A stretch of 64,000 bases of DNA from Nocardiopsis sp. JB363 (GTDB lineage Bacteria > Actinomycetota > Actinomycetes > Streptosporangiales > Streptosporangiaceae), in assembly GCF_900143625.1 (NCBI RefSeq), contig NZ_FRFF01000088.1, positions 19,563 to 83,562 on the forward strand, written 5' to 3'. Within the stretch, counting starts at the first letter, position 1, and every line of letters begins with the position of its first letter. This document shows positions 36,990 to 46,093 of this stretch, piece after piece. The notes under the pieces were generated by a model, which worked only from the letters and a program-made list of their open reading frames with translations, searched no databases and was not told where the DNA came from. Position numbers and translations under genes: made by a program.

Positions 36990-38711
36990 ATGGTGGACCT
37001 CGCGAAGATCACTGAGCCCTTGTCCCTCAATCGTTTCGGCCCGCGACCCCAGCGTCCGCTGGTGCTGGAGCTGGATCTGACGGAAGGGATGGTCGACGAA
37101 TCGCCGGGCGACCCCCTGAGCCAGATCATGAATCGACGCAAACAGCAGTACCTGGAGGTACTGGAGGGTATCCGTCGGGGCGCCCGTGATCCGGAGGTGG
37201 CCGCCCTCATCGTTCGGGTGGACGCGCGGTCCCTGGGTCCGGCCAAGGTGCAGGAGCTGCGCGACACCGTCGCCGACTTCCGATCCACCGGCAAGCCCGC
37301 GGTGGCCTGGGCGGACACCTTCGGTGAGGCCGGTGACGGCAACCTCCCCTACTACCTGGCGACCGCCTTCACCCGGATCGCCGTCTCCCCCACCGGCCTG
37401 GTGGGGCTGAACGGCCTGATGATGCGGACCATGTTCTACAAGGGCGCCCTGGACAAACTCGACGTGAAATTCGAGGCCGGTGCCCGCCACGAGTACAAGA
37501 ACGCCATCAACTCCTACACCCAGACCGGGTACACCGGCCCGCACCGTGAGGCGTTCGGTCGGATCGTGGAGTCCATGAACGACCAGATCGTCGACGCGGT
37601 CGCCGAGACCCGCGGCATCACCGCGAAGCGGGTGCGCGAGCTCATCGACACCGCCCCGATCCTGGCCGAGGAGGCCTTGGAGGCCGGCTTGGTGGACCGG
37701 CTCGCCTACCGGGACGAGGTCTACGACGACCTGATGAAGGAGGTCCGGAGCGAGGAGGAGAAGTCGCCCGAACCCGCGCTCCGGTTCGTCGTGCGCTACC
37801 ACCGCGGGCACGTCACGCCGCCCAAGCCCAAATTCGTCGACGGCGACGAGCACATCGCGCTGATCTCCGCCTCCGGCGGCATCACCCTGGGCAAGAGCCG
37901 CCGCTCCCCGCTGGGCGGCGCCTCGATGGGTGCGGACACCGTCTGCGCGGCCTTTCGGGCCGCCAGGCAGGACCCCCGGGTCAAGGCCGTGGTGTTCCGC
38001 GTGGACAGCGGGGGCGGTTCGGCCATCGCCTCGGACCTGATCCGTCGCGAGAGCCAACTGACCCGCGAGGCCGGCAAGCCGGTCATCACGACGATGGGCG
38101 AGGTCGCCGGTTCCGGCGGCTACTACGTGGCTTTGGGGTCGGACGCGATCGTCGCCCAGCCCGCCACCATCACCGGTTCCATCGGCGTGCTCACCGGTAA
38201 GCCGGTGTTGGGCGCCCTCCAGGAGCGTTTCGGCATCACCTCGGACTCGGTGCGTCAGGGTGCCCACGCCGCGATGTTCACCTCCGAGAAGGGCTTCAGC
38301 GAGTCCGAGTGGGAGCGGATCAACACCCTGCTGGACACCATCTACGACGACTTCGTCACCAAGGTGGCCGCCGCCCGGGGAAAGACCTGGGACGAGACCC
38401 ACGAGGTCGCCAAGGGCCGGATCTGGACCGGCGCCGACGCCAAGGAGCGCGGTCTGGTCGACGAGCTGGGCGGTGTGGAGACAGCGGTGCGGCTGGCCAG
38501 GGACAAGGCCGGAGCCGGCGCGCTGCCGGTGCGTTCGTTCCCGCGCACCCACCCGCTGGACCGGTTGCGCCCGCACGAGTCCAGCGAGGACATGGCCACG
38601 GAGCCCCAGACGGTCCTGAGCGCCTGGGGCCCACTCGAACACGTGGCGGCCCGTCTCGGTCTGCCCACCGCCGGCCCGCTGAGCATGCCCGGGACGTGGG
38701 AGATCCGTTGA
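36990..38711 (+). CDS. sppA: Signal peptide peptidase SppA, 67K-type tandem S49
   Basis: 573 residues with two S49 domains as in E. coli SppA. The general-base Lys is in the first half (RHEYKNAIN) and the nucleophile Ser in the second (EVAGSGGYYVALGSD). It cleaves remnant signal peptides. Unlike E. coli SppA there is no N-terminal TM helix, so membrane attachment would be peripheral. No ribosome site precedes the ATG, but TACCCT lies exactly six bases upstream, the geometry of a leaderless transcript. The stop overlaps the next start (TTGA). Confidence 0.93.
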   Translation: MVDLAKITEPLSLNRFGPRPQRPLVLELDLTEGMVDESPGDPLSQIMNRRKQQYLEVLEGIRRGARDPEVAALIVRVDARSLGPAKVQELRDTVADFRSTGKPAVAWADTFGEAGDGNLPYYLATAFTRIAVSPTGLVGLNGLMMRTMFYKGALDKLDVKFEAGARHEYKNAINSYTQTGYTGPHREAFGRIVESMNDQIVDAVAETRGITAKRVRELIDTAPILAEEALEAGLVDRLAYRDEVYDDLMKEVRSEEEKSPEPALRFVVRYHRGHVTPPKPKFVDGDEHIALISASGGITLGKSRRSPLGGASMGADTVCAAFRAARQDPRVKAVVFRVDSGGGSAIASDLIRRESQLTREAGKPVITTMGEVAGSGGYYVALGSDAIVAQPATITGSIGVLTGKPVLGALQERFGITSDSVRQGAHAAMFTSEKGFSESEWERINTLLDTIYDDFVTKVAAARGKTWDETHEVAKGRIWTGADAKERGLVDELGGVETAVRLARDKAGAGALPVRSFPRTHPLDRLRPHESSEDMATEPQTVLSAWGPLEHVAARLGLPTAGPLSMPGTWEIR

Positions 38712-39208
38712 GTGTGGACGGTGGCGACTACCTGGGCGCCATGGCGATGTTGCCGACCGGCGTGACGGTGGTGACCATCGCGGACGGGCGTGACGACATC
38801 GGGGCGACCGTGAGCGCCCTGGTGTCGGTATCGGTGGACCCCCCGGTGGTCATGTTGAGCGTGGACTCCGAGGGGTACGTCGCCGAGGTCGTCGAGGAGG
38901 TGGGCGCGTTCGCGGTGAGCGTGCTCTCCGCCGATCAGCGCGCCCTGGCCGGTCGGTTCTCCGCCGAGGGCCGCCCCAGTGCCCGCCTGCTGGTGTCGGG
39001 GCAACCACACCACCGGGGCGAGCGCACCCGGGCGATCGTGTTGGACGAGGCCCTGTCCGCCCTGGAGTGCTCGGTGCGTCAGAAGGTGGAGGTCGGCGAC
39101 CACACGGTGTTCTTCGCCGACGTGGTGGGCCTGCCGAAGGTGGGCTCGGACCATCCCGGCACCGCGATGGTGCGCTGGGCCGGCCGCTACCACTCCGTGG
39201 AGCCCTAG
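38708..39208 (+). CDS. Flavin reductase domain protein
   Basis: 166 residues, FMN-binding split-barrel flavin reductase of the HpaC/DIM6 type. Family pattern MAMLPTGVTVVTIADG then ATVSALVSVSVDPPVVMLSVD, and the late ALECSVRQKVEVGDHTVFFADV. It would supply reduced flavin to a monooxygenase, none of which is nearby. TTG at 38708 overlaps the sppA stop and has GGGAG five bases upstream; a GTG at 38714 is possible. Translation is coupled to sppA although the roles look unrelated. Confidence 0.9.
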   Translation: MSVDGGDYLGAMAMLPTGVTVVTIADGRDDIGATVSALVSVSVDPPVVMLSVDSEGYVAEVVEEVGAFAVSVLSADQRALAGRFSAEGRPSARLLVSGQPHHRGERTRAIVLDEALSALECSVRQKVEVGDHTVFFADVVGLPKVGSDHPGTAMVRWAGRYHSVEP

Positions 39209-39224
39209 GGCCGAAACCCAGGAC

Positions 39225-39254
39225 GGTGGGCGGGGCCGGTCGGCCCCGCCCATC
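39225..39254. terminator. Bidirectional hairpin terminator
   Basis: GGTGGGCGGGGCC and GGCCCCGCCCATC, 13 pairs with one G-T, around GGTC, followed by GTTCTTTCATT on the plus strand. It lies between the flavin reductase stop and the convergent aroE stop at 39261. Confidence 0.8.
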
Positions 39255-39260
39255 GTTCTT

Positions 39261-40136
39261 TCATTCCGCGGCGACCAGGGCCCGGAAGTGGTCGGTCAGG
39301 TGCTCGGGGTCCGGGGTGAGCCCGGTGATCAGCGCGAAGGCGTCACCGGCCTGGTGGACCGCCATCCCACCGCCGTCCAGGGTCGCGCAGCCGCGTTCGG
39401 CGGCGGCCGCCAACAGCGCGGTGCGCAACGGCCGATAGACCACGTCGGCCACCCACAGCCCGGGATGCAACAGCTCCGGATCCAACGGCAGTCCGGGGTG
39501 GTCGGCCATCCCGGTGGGGGTGGCGTGGACCAACCCGTCGGCCTCGGTCGGCCCGAGCCGCGGGTCCCCCGGTTCCGCCGTCCGAACCTCTGCTTCGGGG
39601 AACACCCCGGACAACCGTTCGACCAGGGCGGTCGCCTGCTCCGCCGACGTGTCCACCACCGTCAGTCGCCGGGTGCCGGCCCTCAGCAGGGCGTAGGCCA
39701 CGGCCGCGCCGGCACCGCCCGCCCCGAGGAGGACGACGCGTTCCTTGACGGCGCCGGGAAGCCCGCGCCGCAGCGCCGTGGCGAACCCCGACCAGTCGGT
39801 GTTGTGTCCGACGGCCCCCTCCGGCCCGAAGACCACGGTGTTCACCGCGCCCAGGGCCGCGGCCTCCTCGGAGAGACCGTCCAGGAAGGGCATCACCAGC
39901 CGCTTGCACGGGTGGGTGACGTTGAGCCCGTCGAAACCCAACCGCCGCGCCGACTCCACCAGTTCGCCCACCGACTCCGGGGCCAGCCGCAACCGGTCGA
40001 TGTCGATGGTCCGATAGACCAGACGGCGCCCCAGCCGCGCGGCCTCCCGTTCGTGCATGGGCGGGGTGAGCGAAGGCCCGATCCCCGCCCCGATCAACCC
40101 GGCCAGGAAGGACCGTTCCCGCGCGTGGTCGCTCAC
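39261..40136 (-). CDS. Shikimate/quinate dehydrogenase (AroE/QsuD type)
   Basis: 291 residues. Substrate-binding motif IGPSLTPPMHE, catalytic Lys in NVTHPCKR, NAD(P) motif LLGAGGAGAAVA. The second phosphate-binding position follows VVDTSAEQ, with an acidic residue rather than the Arg/Ser/Thr of NADPH enzymes, pointing to NAD+ and thus a catabolic quinate/shikimate role. GTG at 40136 (MSDHARERSF) has GGAG eight bases upstream. A GTG at 40175 overlapping the dehydratase stop would add 13 residues. Confidence 0.88.
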   Translation of the reverse strand: MSDHARERSFLAGLIGAGIGPSLTPPMHEREAARLGRRLVYRTIDIDRLRLAPESVGELVESARRLGFDGLNVTHPCKRLVMPFLDGLSEEAAALGAVNTVVFGPEGAVGHNTDWSGFATALRRGLPGAVKERVVLLGAGGAGAAVAYALLRAGTRRLTVVDTSAEQATALVERLSGVFPEAEVRTAEPGDPRLGPTEADGLVHATPTGMADHPGLPLDPELLHPGLWVADVVYRPLRTALLAAAAERGCATLDGGGMAVHQAGDAFALITGLTPDPEHLTDHFRALVAAE

Positions 40137-40168
40137 CTTCGTCTCCGTCCCCCGCTCGTCCACCCGTG

Positions 40169-42031
40169 TCAGCACCCGACCTCCGACCGTTGCGCGGCCA
40201 TGCGCACGGCACTGTTGGCGGACCCGTACCCGTCGTATCCGCCGATCCGCTGGACCACCTCGAAGAAGAGGCGTCCGTCGACGGTGGCGGTGTAGAAGTG
40301 CCAGAACTCGCCGTCGTCGTCCCGGTCGTACAGGACACCGTTCTCCCGCATGCGTTCGAGCGTGTCGGGACGCAGGTCGGTGCGGCAGGCGAGGTCGTCG
40401 TAGTAGTTGTCGGGGATCGGTAGGGGCTCCACGCCGGTGGCGCGCATGGCCTCGGCCGCGGCGAAGACGTCCTCGCAGGAGAGGGCCACGTGCTGGGCTC
40501 CCCCTTCGGCGTCACCCTCGGCCCCCCTTCCCAAGACCGACACGTTGAGGACCACGCGCGGCCCCGTGCCCCGGCCGGCCAAGGCGCGACTGCGCACCAA
40601 CCCGTCGGGCCCGGCCATCTCGACGTTCTCGTCGGGGGTCAGCCCGAACAGGGAACGGTAGAACAGCGAGGCCTCGTCGAAGTGATCGAACGGCTGGAAC
40701 AGGCCGACGTGGTCGATGTGGGCCGCCCCGGGAGCCGCCTCCTCGACACGGTCGTGGACCGCGGGCGCCGAGAAGTCCGCGGTCCAGTCCGGGCCGCCCT
40801 CCCCCTCGGCGCAGAAGAACACCGCGGTGCCGTCCGGCGCGGCGACCGCGCGCAGCTCCGACTCCGCCGGGTCACGGCGGCGGGGCAGCGCCGGGGCGAG
40901 CAGCCGACCGGCCCGCTCCACCGCCCCCTCCGGATCGGGGACAGCCACACCCAACGCGGTCACGGACGCGGGCCCGCTCCAGGTGTGCCCCAACCGGGGA
41001 TCGGTGGAGTTGAGCAGGACGCGCGCGTCGCCGTGGCGCCACAGCTGGACGGGTTTGGAACGGTGGTCGTGGGTGTGCGCGAAACCCAACGCCGACAGGA
41101 TCGTTCGTACCCGCCCCGCCGACGCGGCCCCGGCGGCGACCTCCACGAACGCGTACCCGGAGGGGCGTACGGGTTCGGGAAGCCGGCGCGGTTCCACCTT
41201 CGGACGCGGACCCTCGGGGTCACGGCCCAGCGAGTCCTCCAACAGCGACAGCGAACGCATGGCGTCGGCCGCGGTGCGCCGCGCGTCCGAGGCGCGGAAC
41301 ACGTCGTTGAAGACCTCCAAGGACAGCGGGCCGGTGTACCCGGCGGCCAGGACGTGGTCGGTGAACCCGGTCAGGTCGAACCCGCCCTGACCGGGGAAGC
41401 ACCGGTAGTGCCTGCTCCACTGGAGCACGTCCATGGCCATGCGTGGGGCGTCCGCGAGCTGGAGGAAGAAGATCTTCTCCCCGGGGATGTCGCGGATCCC
41501 CGACGGGTCGTCGTCCCGGGACAGGATGTGGAAGCTGTCCAGGCACACCCCCAGGGAGGGGTGGTCGGCCATCTCCACGATCCGCCAGGAATGCGCGTAC
41601 CGGTTCACCGCCCCACCCCAGGCCAGCGCCTCGTAGGCGACCCGGACGCCGTAGCGTTCGGCGGTCTCGGCCAGCAGCCGCAGCTGGGCGGCGGACCTGG
41701 CGTCGTCGTCCACGGCGTCCGGTGAGGCGTTGGAGCAGACCAGGATGGTGTCCGCGCCCAGCTCCACCATGAGGGCGAACTTGGCCTCGGCGCGGCGCAG
41801 GTTCGCCTCGACGCGGCCGTCCTCCACCCCCTCGAAGTCCCGGAACGGTTGGTACAGATCGATCCCCAGGCCGAGCGACGCCGCCAGGTCCCGGACCTCG
41901 CGTGGCCGCAGCGGCGAGGCGATCAGGTCGTTCTCGAAGATCTCGACGCCGTCGAACCCGGCGTCGGCGGCGGCCTTGAGCTTCTCCTCCAGGGTTCCGC
42001 TCAACGACACCGTGGCGATGGAACGCCTCAT
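40169..42031 (-). CDS. 3-dehydroshikimate dehydratase, QsuB-like fusion
   Basis: 620 residues. The N-terminal domain (1-270) is a xylose-isomerase-like TIM barrel (GFDGVEIFENDLI, ILVCSNASPDAV, metal ligands in VAYEALAWGG, LDSFHI and the SLEVFND) that dehydrates 3-dehydroshikimate to protocatechuate. The C-terminal half (about 290-610) is a two-module VOC domain similar to 4-hydroxyphenylpyruvate dioxygenase, with HIDHVGLF and a late FFEVVQRIGG; its role in QsuB-type enzymes is unclear. It sits between the TRAP genes and shikimate dehydrogenase in one operon. Confidence 0.92.
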   Translation of the reverse strand: MRRSIATVSLSGTLEEKLKAAADAGFDGVEIFENDLIASPLRPREVRDLAASLGLGIDLYQPFRDFEGVEDGRVEANLRRAEAKFALMVELGADTILVCSNASPDAVDDDARSAAQLRLLAETAERYGVRVAYEALAWGGAVNRYAHSWRIVEMADHPSLGVCLDSFHILSRDDDPSGIRDIPGEKIFFLQLADAPRMAMDVLQWSRHYRCFPGQGGFDLTGFTDHVLAAGYTGPLSLEVFNDVFRASDARRTAADAMRSLSLLEDSLGRDPEGPRPKVEPRRLPEPVRPSGYAFVEVAAGAASAGRVRTILSALGFAHTHDHRSKPVQLWRHGDARVLLNSTDPRLGHTWSGPASVTALGVAVPDPEGAVERAGRLLAPALPRRRDPAESELRAVAAPDGTAVFFCAEGEGGPDWTADFSAPAVHDRVEEAAPGAAHIDHVGLFQPFDHFDEASLFYRSLFGLTPDENVEMAGPDGLVRSRALAGRGTGPRVVLNVSVLGRGAEGDAEGGAQHVALSCEDVFAAAEAMRATGVEPLPIPDNYYDDLACRTDLRPDTLERMRENGVLYDRDDDGEFWHFYTATVDGRLFFEVVQRIGGYDGYGSANSAVRMAAQRSEVGC

Positions 42032-42075
42032 GGGCGCCTGCCTTCCTTCTCGTGCTCGTGTACGGGCCGCGCGTG

Positions 42076-43071
42076 TCAGGAACCGGCGTGCAGGGACTCG
42101 TAGAGCTCGTGCTGCTCGGCGTCGAGGTGGTCGGCGAAGTAGGCGCGGACCTGCTCACGGAAGGCGTCGACGTCCACGTCCTCGACGACCTCGATGGTGC
42201 CGTTGGCGGCCCAGTCCTGGACGATCTCGGCCTCGGCCTCCTCGACGCAGGCGCGGTTCTCCTCACGGACCTCACTGACCGACGTTTGCAGGGCGTCCTG
42301 CTGGGACTCGTCGAGCCCCTCCCAGCTCTCACCCGAGACGACGATCATCTGGGAGCCCACCTGGTGACTGGAGAGGCTGATGTGGCTCTGGACCTCGTCG
42401 AAGCTGTCCGCGGACACGGTGGGGATCGGGTTCTCCTGGCCGTCCGCGGTGCCCTGTTGCAGGGCGAGGTAGACCTCCTCGAACGCGACGGTGGTGGGCG
42501 TGGCCCCCATGGCCTCGGCGTTGGCCAGGTAGATCGGGGAGTCGGGGAAGCGCATCCTCAATCCATCGAGGTCGTCGGGGGTACGGATCGGCTGGTTGGC
42601 GGTGAAGTGGCGGTCGCCGAAGTACCAGACGTCGAGGATCTTCACCCCGGTGGCCTCCTCGAAGTCGCTCTTGAGCGCGGTGGACTCCTCGGAGTCGAAG
42701 TAGTCGAACATCTGGTCGACGTCGTCGAAGGCGTAGGCGGCGTCCAGAATGCCGATGGGGTCGTGGGCCGAGCCGAGCGCGGCCGAACCCTGCACGTCCA
42801 TGTCGATGTCGCCCGACATCACGGACGCGAACGTCTCGGTGTTGTCACCGAGCTGGCTGTTGGGAAAGGTGTCGACGGCGAGCCCGACCCCGGCCTCCTC
42901 GACGCGTTCGGCGACCATGTCGATACCGCAGCGGGTGTGGGGGTGGTCGTTCGTGTAGCTGTTGGCGAAGGACAGGGTGACGTCGGCGTCGGAACCGTCG
43001 GAGCCGCCACAGGCGGTCAGACCGAGGGCGAGGACGGGAACGAGGACCGTCCAGCGGTGGGGGTGTCGCAT
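42076..43071 (-). CDS. dctP: TRAP transporter substrate-binding protein
   Basis: 331 residues. Lipobox LGLTAC, then the DctP fold: LSFANSYTNDHP, VDTFPNSQLG, the Arg-bearing GLRMRFPDSPIYLANAEAMG that salt-bridges the carboxylate of the ligand, and ALQQGTADGQENP. It captures an organic acid outside the cell for DctQM. Position next to dehydroshikimate dehydratase suggests quinate, shikimate or dehydroshikimate as ligand (inference). ATG with GGGAGAAC. Confidence 0.94.
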   Translation of the reverse strand: MRHPHRWTVLVPVLALGLTACGGSDGSDADVTLSFANSYTNDHPHTRCGIDMVAERVEEAGVGLAVDTFPNSQLGDNTETFASVMSGDIDMDVQGSAALGSAHDPIGILDAAYAFDDVDQMFDYFDSEESTALKSDFEEATGVKILDVWYFGDRHFTANQPIRTPDDLDGLRMRFPDSPIYLANAEAMGATPTTVAFEEVYLALQQGTADGQENPIPTVSADSFDEVQSHISLSSHQVGSQMIVVSGESWEGLDESQQDALQTSVSEVREENRACVEEAEAEIVQDWAANGTIEVVEDVDVDAFREQVRAYFADHLDAEQHELYESLHAGS

Positions 43072-43100
43072 GGGGTTCTCCCTGGTTTCGGTGTGCGGGG

Positions 43101-44375
43101 TCAAAGGCCCAGGTACCTGGGCAGGAACAGGACGAGGTCGGGGGCGACGGTGAGCAGGCCCAGCACCACCAGCAGCGGGATGAGGAACGGCCCGGTGCCG
43201 CGGAAGACCTCGTGCATCGGGGTGCGGGTGGCCGAGCCCAGGACGAACAGGACCCCGCCGATCGGTGGTGTGAGCAGGCCGATCATGAGGTTGACGATGA
43301 CGATCACCCCGAAGTGGACGGGGTCCACGCCGAACTGCACGGCGATGGGCAGCAGCACGGGCACGGTGATCATCAGGGCGGCGATGGGTTCCAGCACGGT
43401 GCCGATGAGGATGAGCACCACGTTGACCAGGACGAGGAAGACGATCGGGTTCTCGGTGAGGTCCAGGAGGAAGGACGCGATGTCCTGTGGGACGCGTTCG
43501 CGCGCCAGGACCCAGCCGAGCAGGCCCGACGCCGCCAGGACGATCGCGATCGAAGCGGTGGTCGTGGCGGTCTCCACGATGATCCGCCACAGCGAGCGCA
43601 GGTTGAGCCGTCGGTAGAGGAAGCCGAGGGCCAGCACGTAGGCGGCACCGACGGCGGCGGCCTCGGTCGGGGTGAAGAAGCCGCCCAGGATGCCGCCGAG
43701 CAGGATCACCGGGGCGCCGAGCGGCCCGATGACCCTCAGGGTGGCGGTGCGCGCCTCGGCGAAAGTGGGTTTCTCCCCCACCAGTTCGGGGCGTTTGCGC
43801 CCCCACAGGTAGACGGCGAGGGCCAGCCCCGCCGCCACGAGGAAGGCGGGCACGACCGCGGCCGCGAACAGCGCCGCGGTGGAGACCGCCGCCACCGAGG
43901 CGTAGACGATCGCCGGGATGCTGGGCGGCATGATCGGGCTGATCAGGCTGGAGGCCGCGGTGAGTCCGAGGGCGAAGCGGCGCGGGTAGCCGCGATCGGT
44001 CATCGCGGGCACCTGCATCTTGCCCATGCCGGCGACGTCGGCGAGCGCGGTGCCGCTGACCCAGGAGAACCCGACGCTGACACCGATGTTGACGTAGCCG
44101 AGTCCGGCGCGCACCCGGCCCAGGAGGACCTGGGCGAAGGCGAAGATGCGGTCGGCGATGCCGGTGTGGTTGGCGGCGACGCCGACCATGATGAACAAGG
44201 GGATGGCGAGCAGGGGGAAGCTGTTGATCTCCTGTGCCGCGGTGCGCAGGGCCAGCCCACTGGACTGTCCGGTGGAGGCCATGTACACCAGGCAGGGCGC
44301 GAGGATGGCGAAGGCGATCGGCACGCGCACCGCCAGCAGCACGACGATCCCCAGGATGACGAGTCCGGCGCTCAT
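43101..44375 (-). CDS. dctM: TRAP transporter large permease
   Basis: 424 residues, about 12 hydrophobic segments. Motifs of DctM: AIPLFIMVGVAANHTGIADRIF region, GTALADVAGMGKMQVPAM, GLTAASSLISPIMPPSIPAIVYA, GGFFTPTEAAAVG. It drives uptake with the sodium or proton gradient. Its ATG overlaps the dctQ stop (ATGA). The long N-terminal extension of its reading frame is a dctQ antisense-frame artefact. Confidence 0.95.
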   Translation of the reverse strand: MSAGLVILGIVVLLAVRVPIAFAILAPCLVYMASTGQSSGLALRTAAQEINSFPLLAIPLFIMVGVAANHTGIADRIFAFAQVLLGRVRAGLGYVNIGVSVGFSWVSGTALADVAGMGKMQVPAMTDRGYPRRFALGLTAASSLISPIMPPSIPAIVYASVAAVSTAALFAAAVVPAFLVAAGLALAVYLWGRKRPELVGEKPTFAEARTATLRVIGPLGAPVILLGGILGGFFTPTEAAAVGAAYVLALGFLYRRLNLRSLWRIIVETATTTASIAIVLAASGLLGWVLARERVPQDIASFLLDLTENPIVFLVLVNVVLILIGTVLEPIAALMITVPVLLPIAVQFGVDPVHFGVIVIVNLMIGLLTPPIGGVLFVLGSATRTPMHEVFRGTGPFLIPLLVVLGLLTVAPDLVLFLPRYLGL

Positions 44376-44935
44376 CGGGTGGGCTCCTCGGGGGTGTCGG
44401 CGGGTGCGGTCGGGGGCACTTCGGGTTCGGGCGGGCCGGGGAGGAGGACCGCGTTGAGCAGGGCGCGCAGCGCGGCCAGAGCCAGTCCGACCATCGGGAT
44501 GACGTACGTCCAGGTCAGCGGGATTTCGAGGACCGGTGTGGTCTGGGGCGAGGGCCCGAAGACCTGGTCGGCGGCGCCGAAGGCGAAGAAGGCGCAGGTG
44601 GCGGCCACGACGAGGTTGGCCAGGATCCACACCGCGCGCATCACCCACCCCTTGGCGACGAAGTCGACGAGCTTGAGGGTGATGTGGTCGTCGCGACCCA
44701 CCAGGTATCCGGCCAGGGAGAAGGCCAGCCACACCAGCCCGAAGCGGGCGAGTTCGCCGACCCACACCCAGCCGTCCATCGGCAGGTGGCGTTGGGACGC
44801 CTGGACGAGCATCAACACGAAGATCATGAGGAGCAGGAGGCCGCCGACGAGCAGCTCGAGGGCCTCCAGCCACCGGATCGTCGCCGGACGCGAGTGGGGT
44901 GGCTCGCCTCCGTTGTTCCTGAGGGGGTCGGTCAT
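44372..44935 (-). CDS. dctQ: TRAP transporter small permease
   Basis: 187 residues, four hydrophobic helices (ELLVGGLLLLMIFVLMLVQA; FGLVWLAFSLAGYLV; WILANLVVAATCAFFAFG; YVIPMVGLALAALRALL). The RDDHITLKLV loop before helix 3 is the DctQ signature. C-terminal Pro/Glu tail. First gene of the operon; the divergent LacI gene and operator lie 110-160 bases upstream. Confidence 0.93.
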   Translation of the reverse strand: MTDPLRNNGGEPPHSRPATIRWLEALELLVGGLLLLMIFVLMLVQASQRHLPMDGWVWVGELARFGLVWLAFSLAGYLVGRDDHITLKLVDFVAKGWVMRAVWILANLVVAATCAFFAFGAADQVFGPSPQTTPVLEIPLTWTYVIPMVGLALAALRALLNAVLLPGPPEPEVPPTAPADTPEEPTR

Positions 44936-45045
44936 CCGGAAGGCTCCAGTCCCAATGTCGAAGGGTCACATCAGCACAGGTCAGGCCCCTGAGTGACCGG
45001 GGTCTCATTTCGTTTTCGTGAACTCTAGGTTTGCATCGAGAGGAA

Positions 45046-45061
45046 TGGCAAGCGATTGCCA
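45046..45061. promoter_or_regulatory. LacI-type operator
   Basis: TGGCAAGC-GATTGCCA: 16 bases with a central CG and one mismatch, the classic LacI/GalR symmetry. It lies in the 156-base divergent region between dctQ and the LacI gene, 31 bases before the LacI start, so it can control both. Confidence 0.75.
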
Positions 45062-45091
45062 AAAGTTGCCATCGGCCCTACAAAGGGGGAC

Positions 45092-46087
45092 ATGAGTCCC
45101 GCCAAGCGCAGTACCGTCTACGACGTCGCCGCGGAGGCCGGTGTGGCCGCCTCCACGGTCTCCCGCTCCTTCAGCAACCCGAGGCGGGTCAACAGCGCCA
45201 CCCGCGAGCACGTCCTGGCCGTCGCCGAACGACTCGGTTACCGGCCCAATCCCCTGGCCAGCGCGTTGCAGTCGGGGCGTACCGCCACCGTCGCGCTGTT
45301 GGTCCCCGACATCACCAACCCGCACTTCTTCGGCACCATCCGGGGCGCGGAACGGCGGGCCAACGCCTCGGGGCTGACCTTCATCCTCAGCAACACCGAG
45401 GAGTCCGGCGACAACGAACGCCGGCAGATCGAACGCCTGGAACTCTCGGTGGACGGTTTCGTGCTGGCGGCGGGACGGATGAGCGAGCGGACCACCGTGG
45501 AACTGGCCCGAGAGCACAACCTGGCCCTGGTCAACCGGCGGATCGAGGGGCTGCCCAGCGCGACCGTGGACGACGGGTCCGGGAGCCGACAGATCGTGGA
45601 ACACCTGGCCTCGCTCGGGCACCGGTCCCTGGTCTATCTCAGCGGCCCCAAGGAGTCCTGGCACGCGGCCGAACGGTGGCGGGCGCTGAGCGTGATGGCG
45701 AGCCGGCGTGGGCTGCGCGCCACCCGCTTGGGCCCGTTCTCACCCAGGATGGAGAGCGGGGCGGCCGCCGCCGACGCTGCCTTGGTGGACGGGGCGACCG
45801 CGTTGGTCGCGCACAACGACCTGCTCGCCATCGGGGTGCTGCGACGGCTGGCCGAACGGGGCCTGGACGTGCCGCGCGAACGCAGCGTGGTGGGCTACGA
45901 CGACATCTTCGGCGCCGATCTGTGCGTGCCGGCGCTCACCACCCTGGCGGGACCGCACGAGGAGGCGGGCCGCATGGCGGTGGAACTGCTGTTGGAGCGG
46001 GTCACCCGGCCGGGCACCCCGCCCCGACAGGTGGTACTGCCCGCGCACCTGGTGGTACGCGGCTCCACGGGACCGGCCCCGGGGTGA
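45092..46087 (+). CDS. LacI family transcriptional regulator
   Basis: 331 residues. HTH with VYDVAAEAGVAASTVSRSFS and hinge RLGYRPNPLASALQSG, then the periplasmic-binding-protein-like sensor domain (LLVPDITNPHFF, IVEHLASLGHRSLVYL, VVGYDDI). The sensor is built to bind a small molecule that relieves repression. Divergent from dctQ with an operator at 45046, so it is the likely regulator of the TRAP/dehydratase operon. ATG with GGGGGA upstream. Confidence 0.93.
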   Translation: MSPAKRSTVYDVAAEAGVAASTVSRSFSNPRRVNSATREHVLAVAERLGYRPNPLASALQSGRTATVALLVPDITNPHFFGTIRGAERRANASGLTFILSNTEESGDNERRQIERLELSVDGFVLAAGRMSERTTVELAREHNLALVNRRIEGLPSATVDDGSGSRQIVEHLASLGHRSLVYLSGPKESWHAAERWRALSVMASRRGLRATRLGPFSPRMESGAAAADAALVDGATALVAHNDLLAIGVLRRLAERGLDVPRERSVVGYDDIFGADLCVPALTTLAGPHEEAGRMAVELLLERVTRPGTPPRQVVLPAHLVVRGSTGPAPG

Positions 46088-46093
46088 AGAGGC

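Noticed and set aside
43101..45062. DctM as a 653-residue protein
   Set aside because: The first 228 residues are an out-of-frame reading of dctQ; the true start is the ATG overlapping the dctQ stop.
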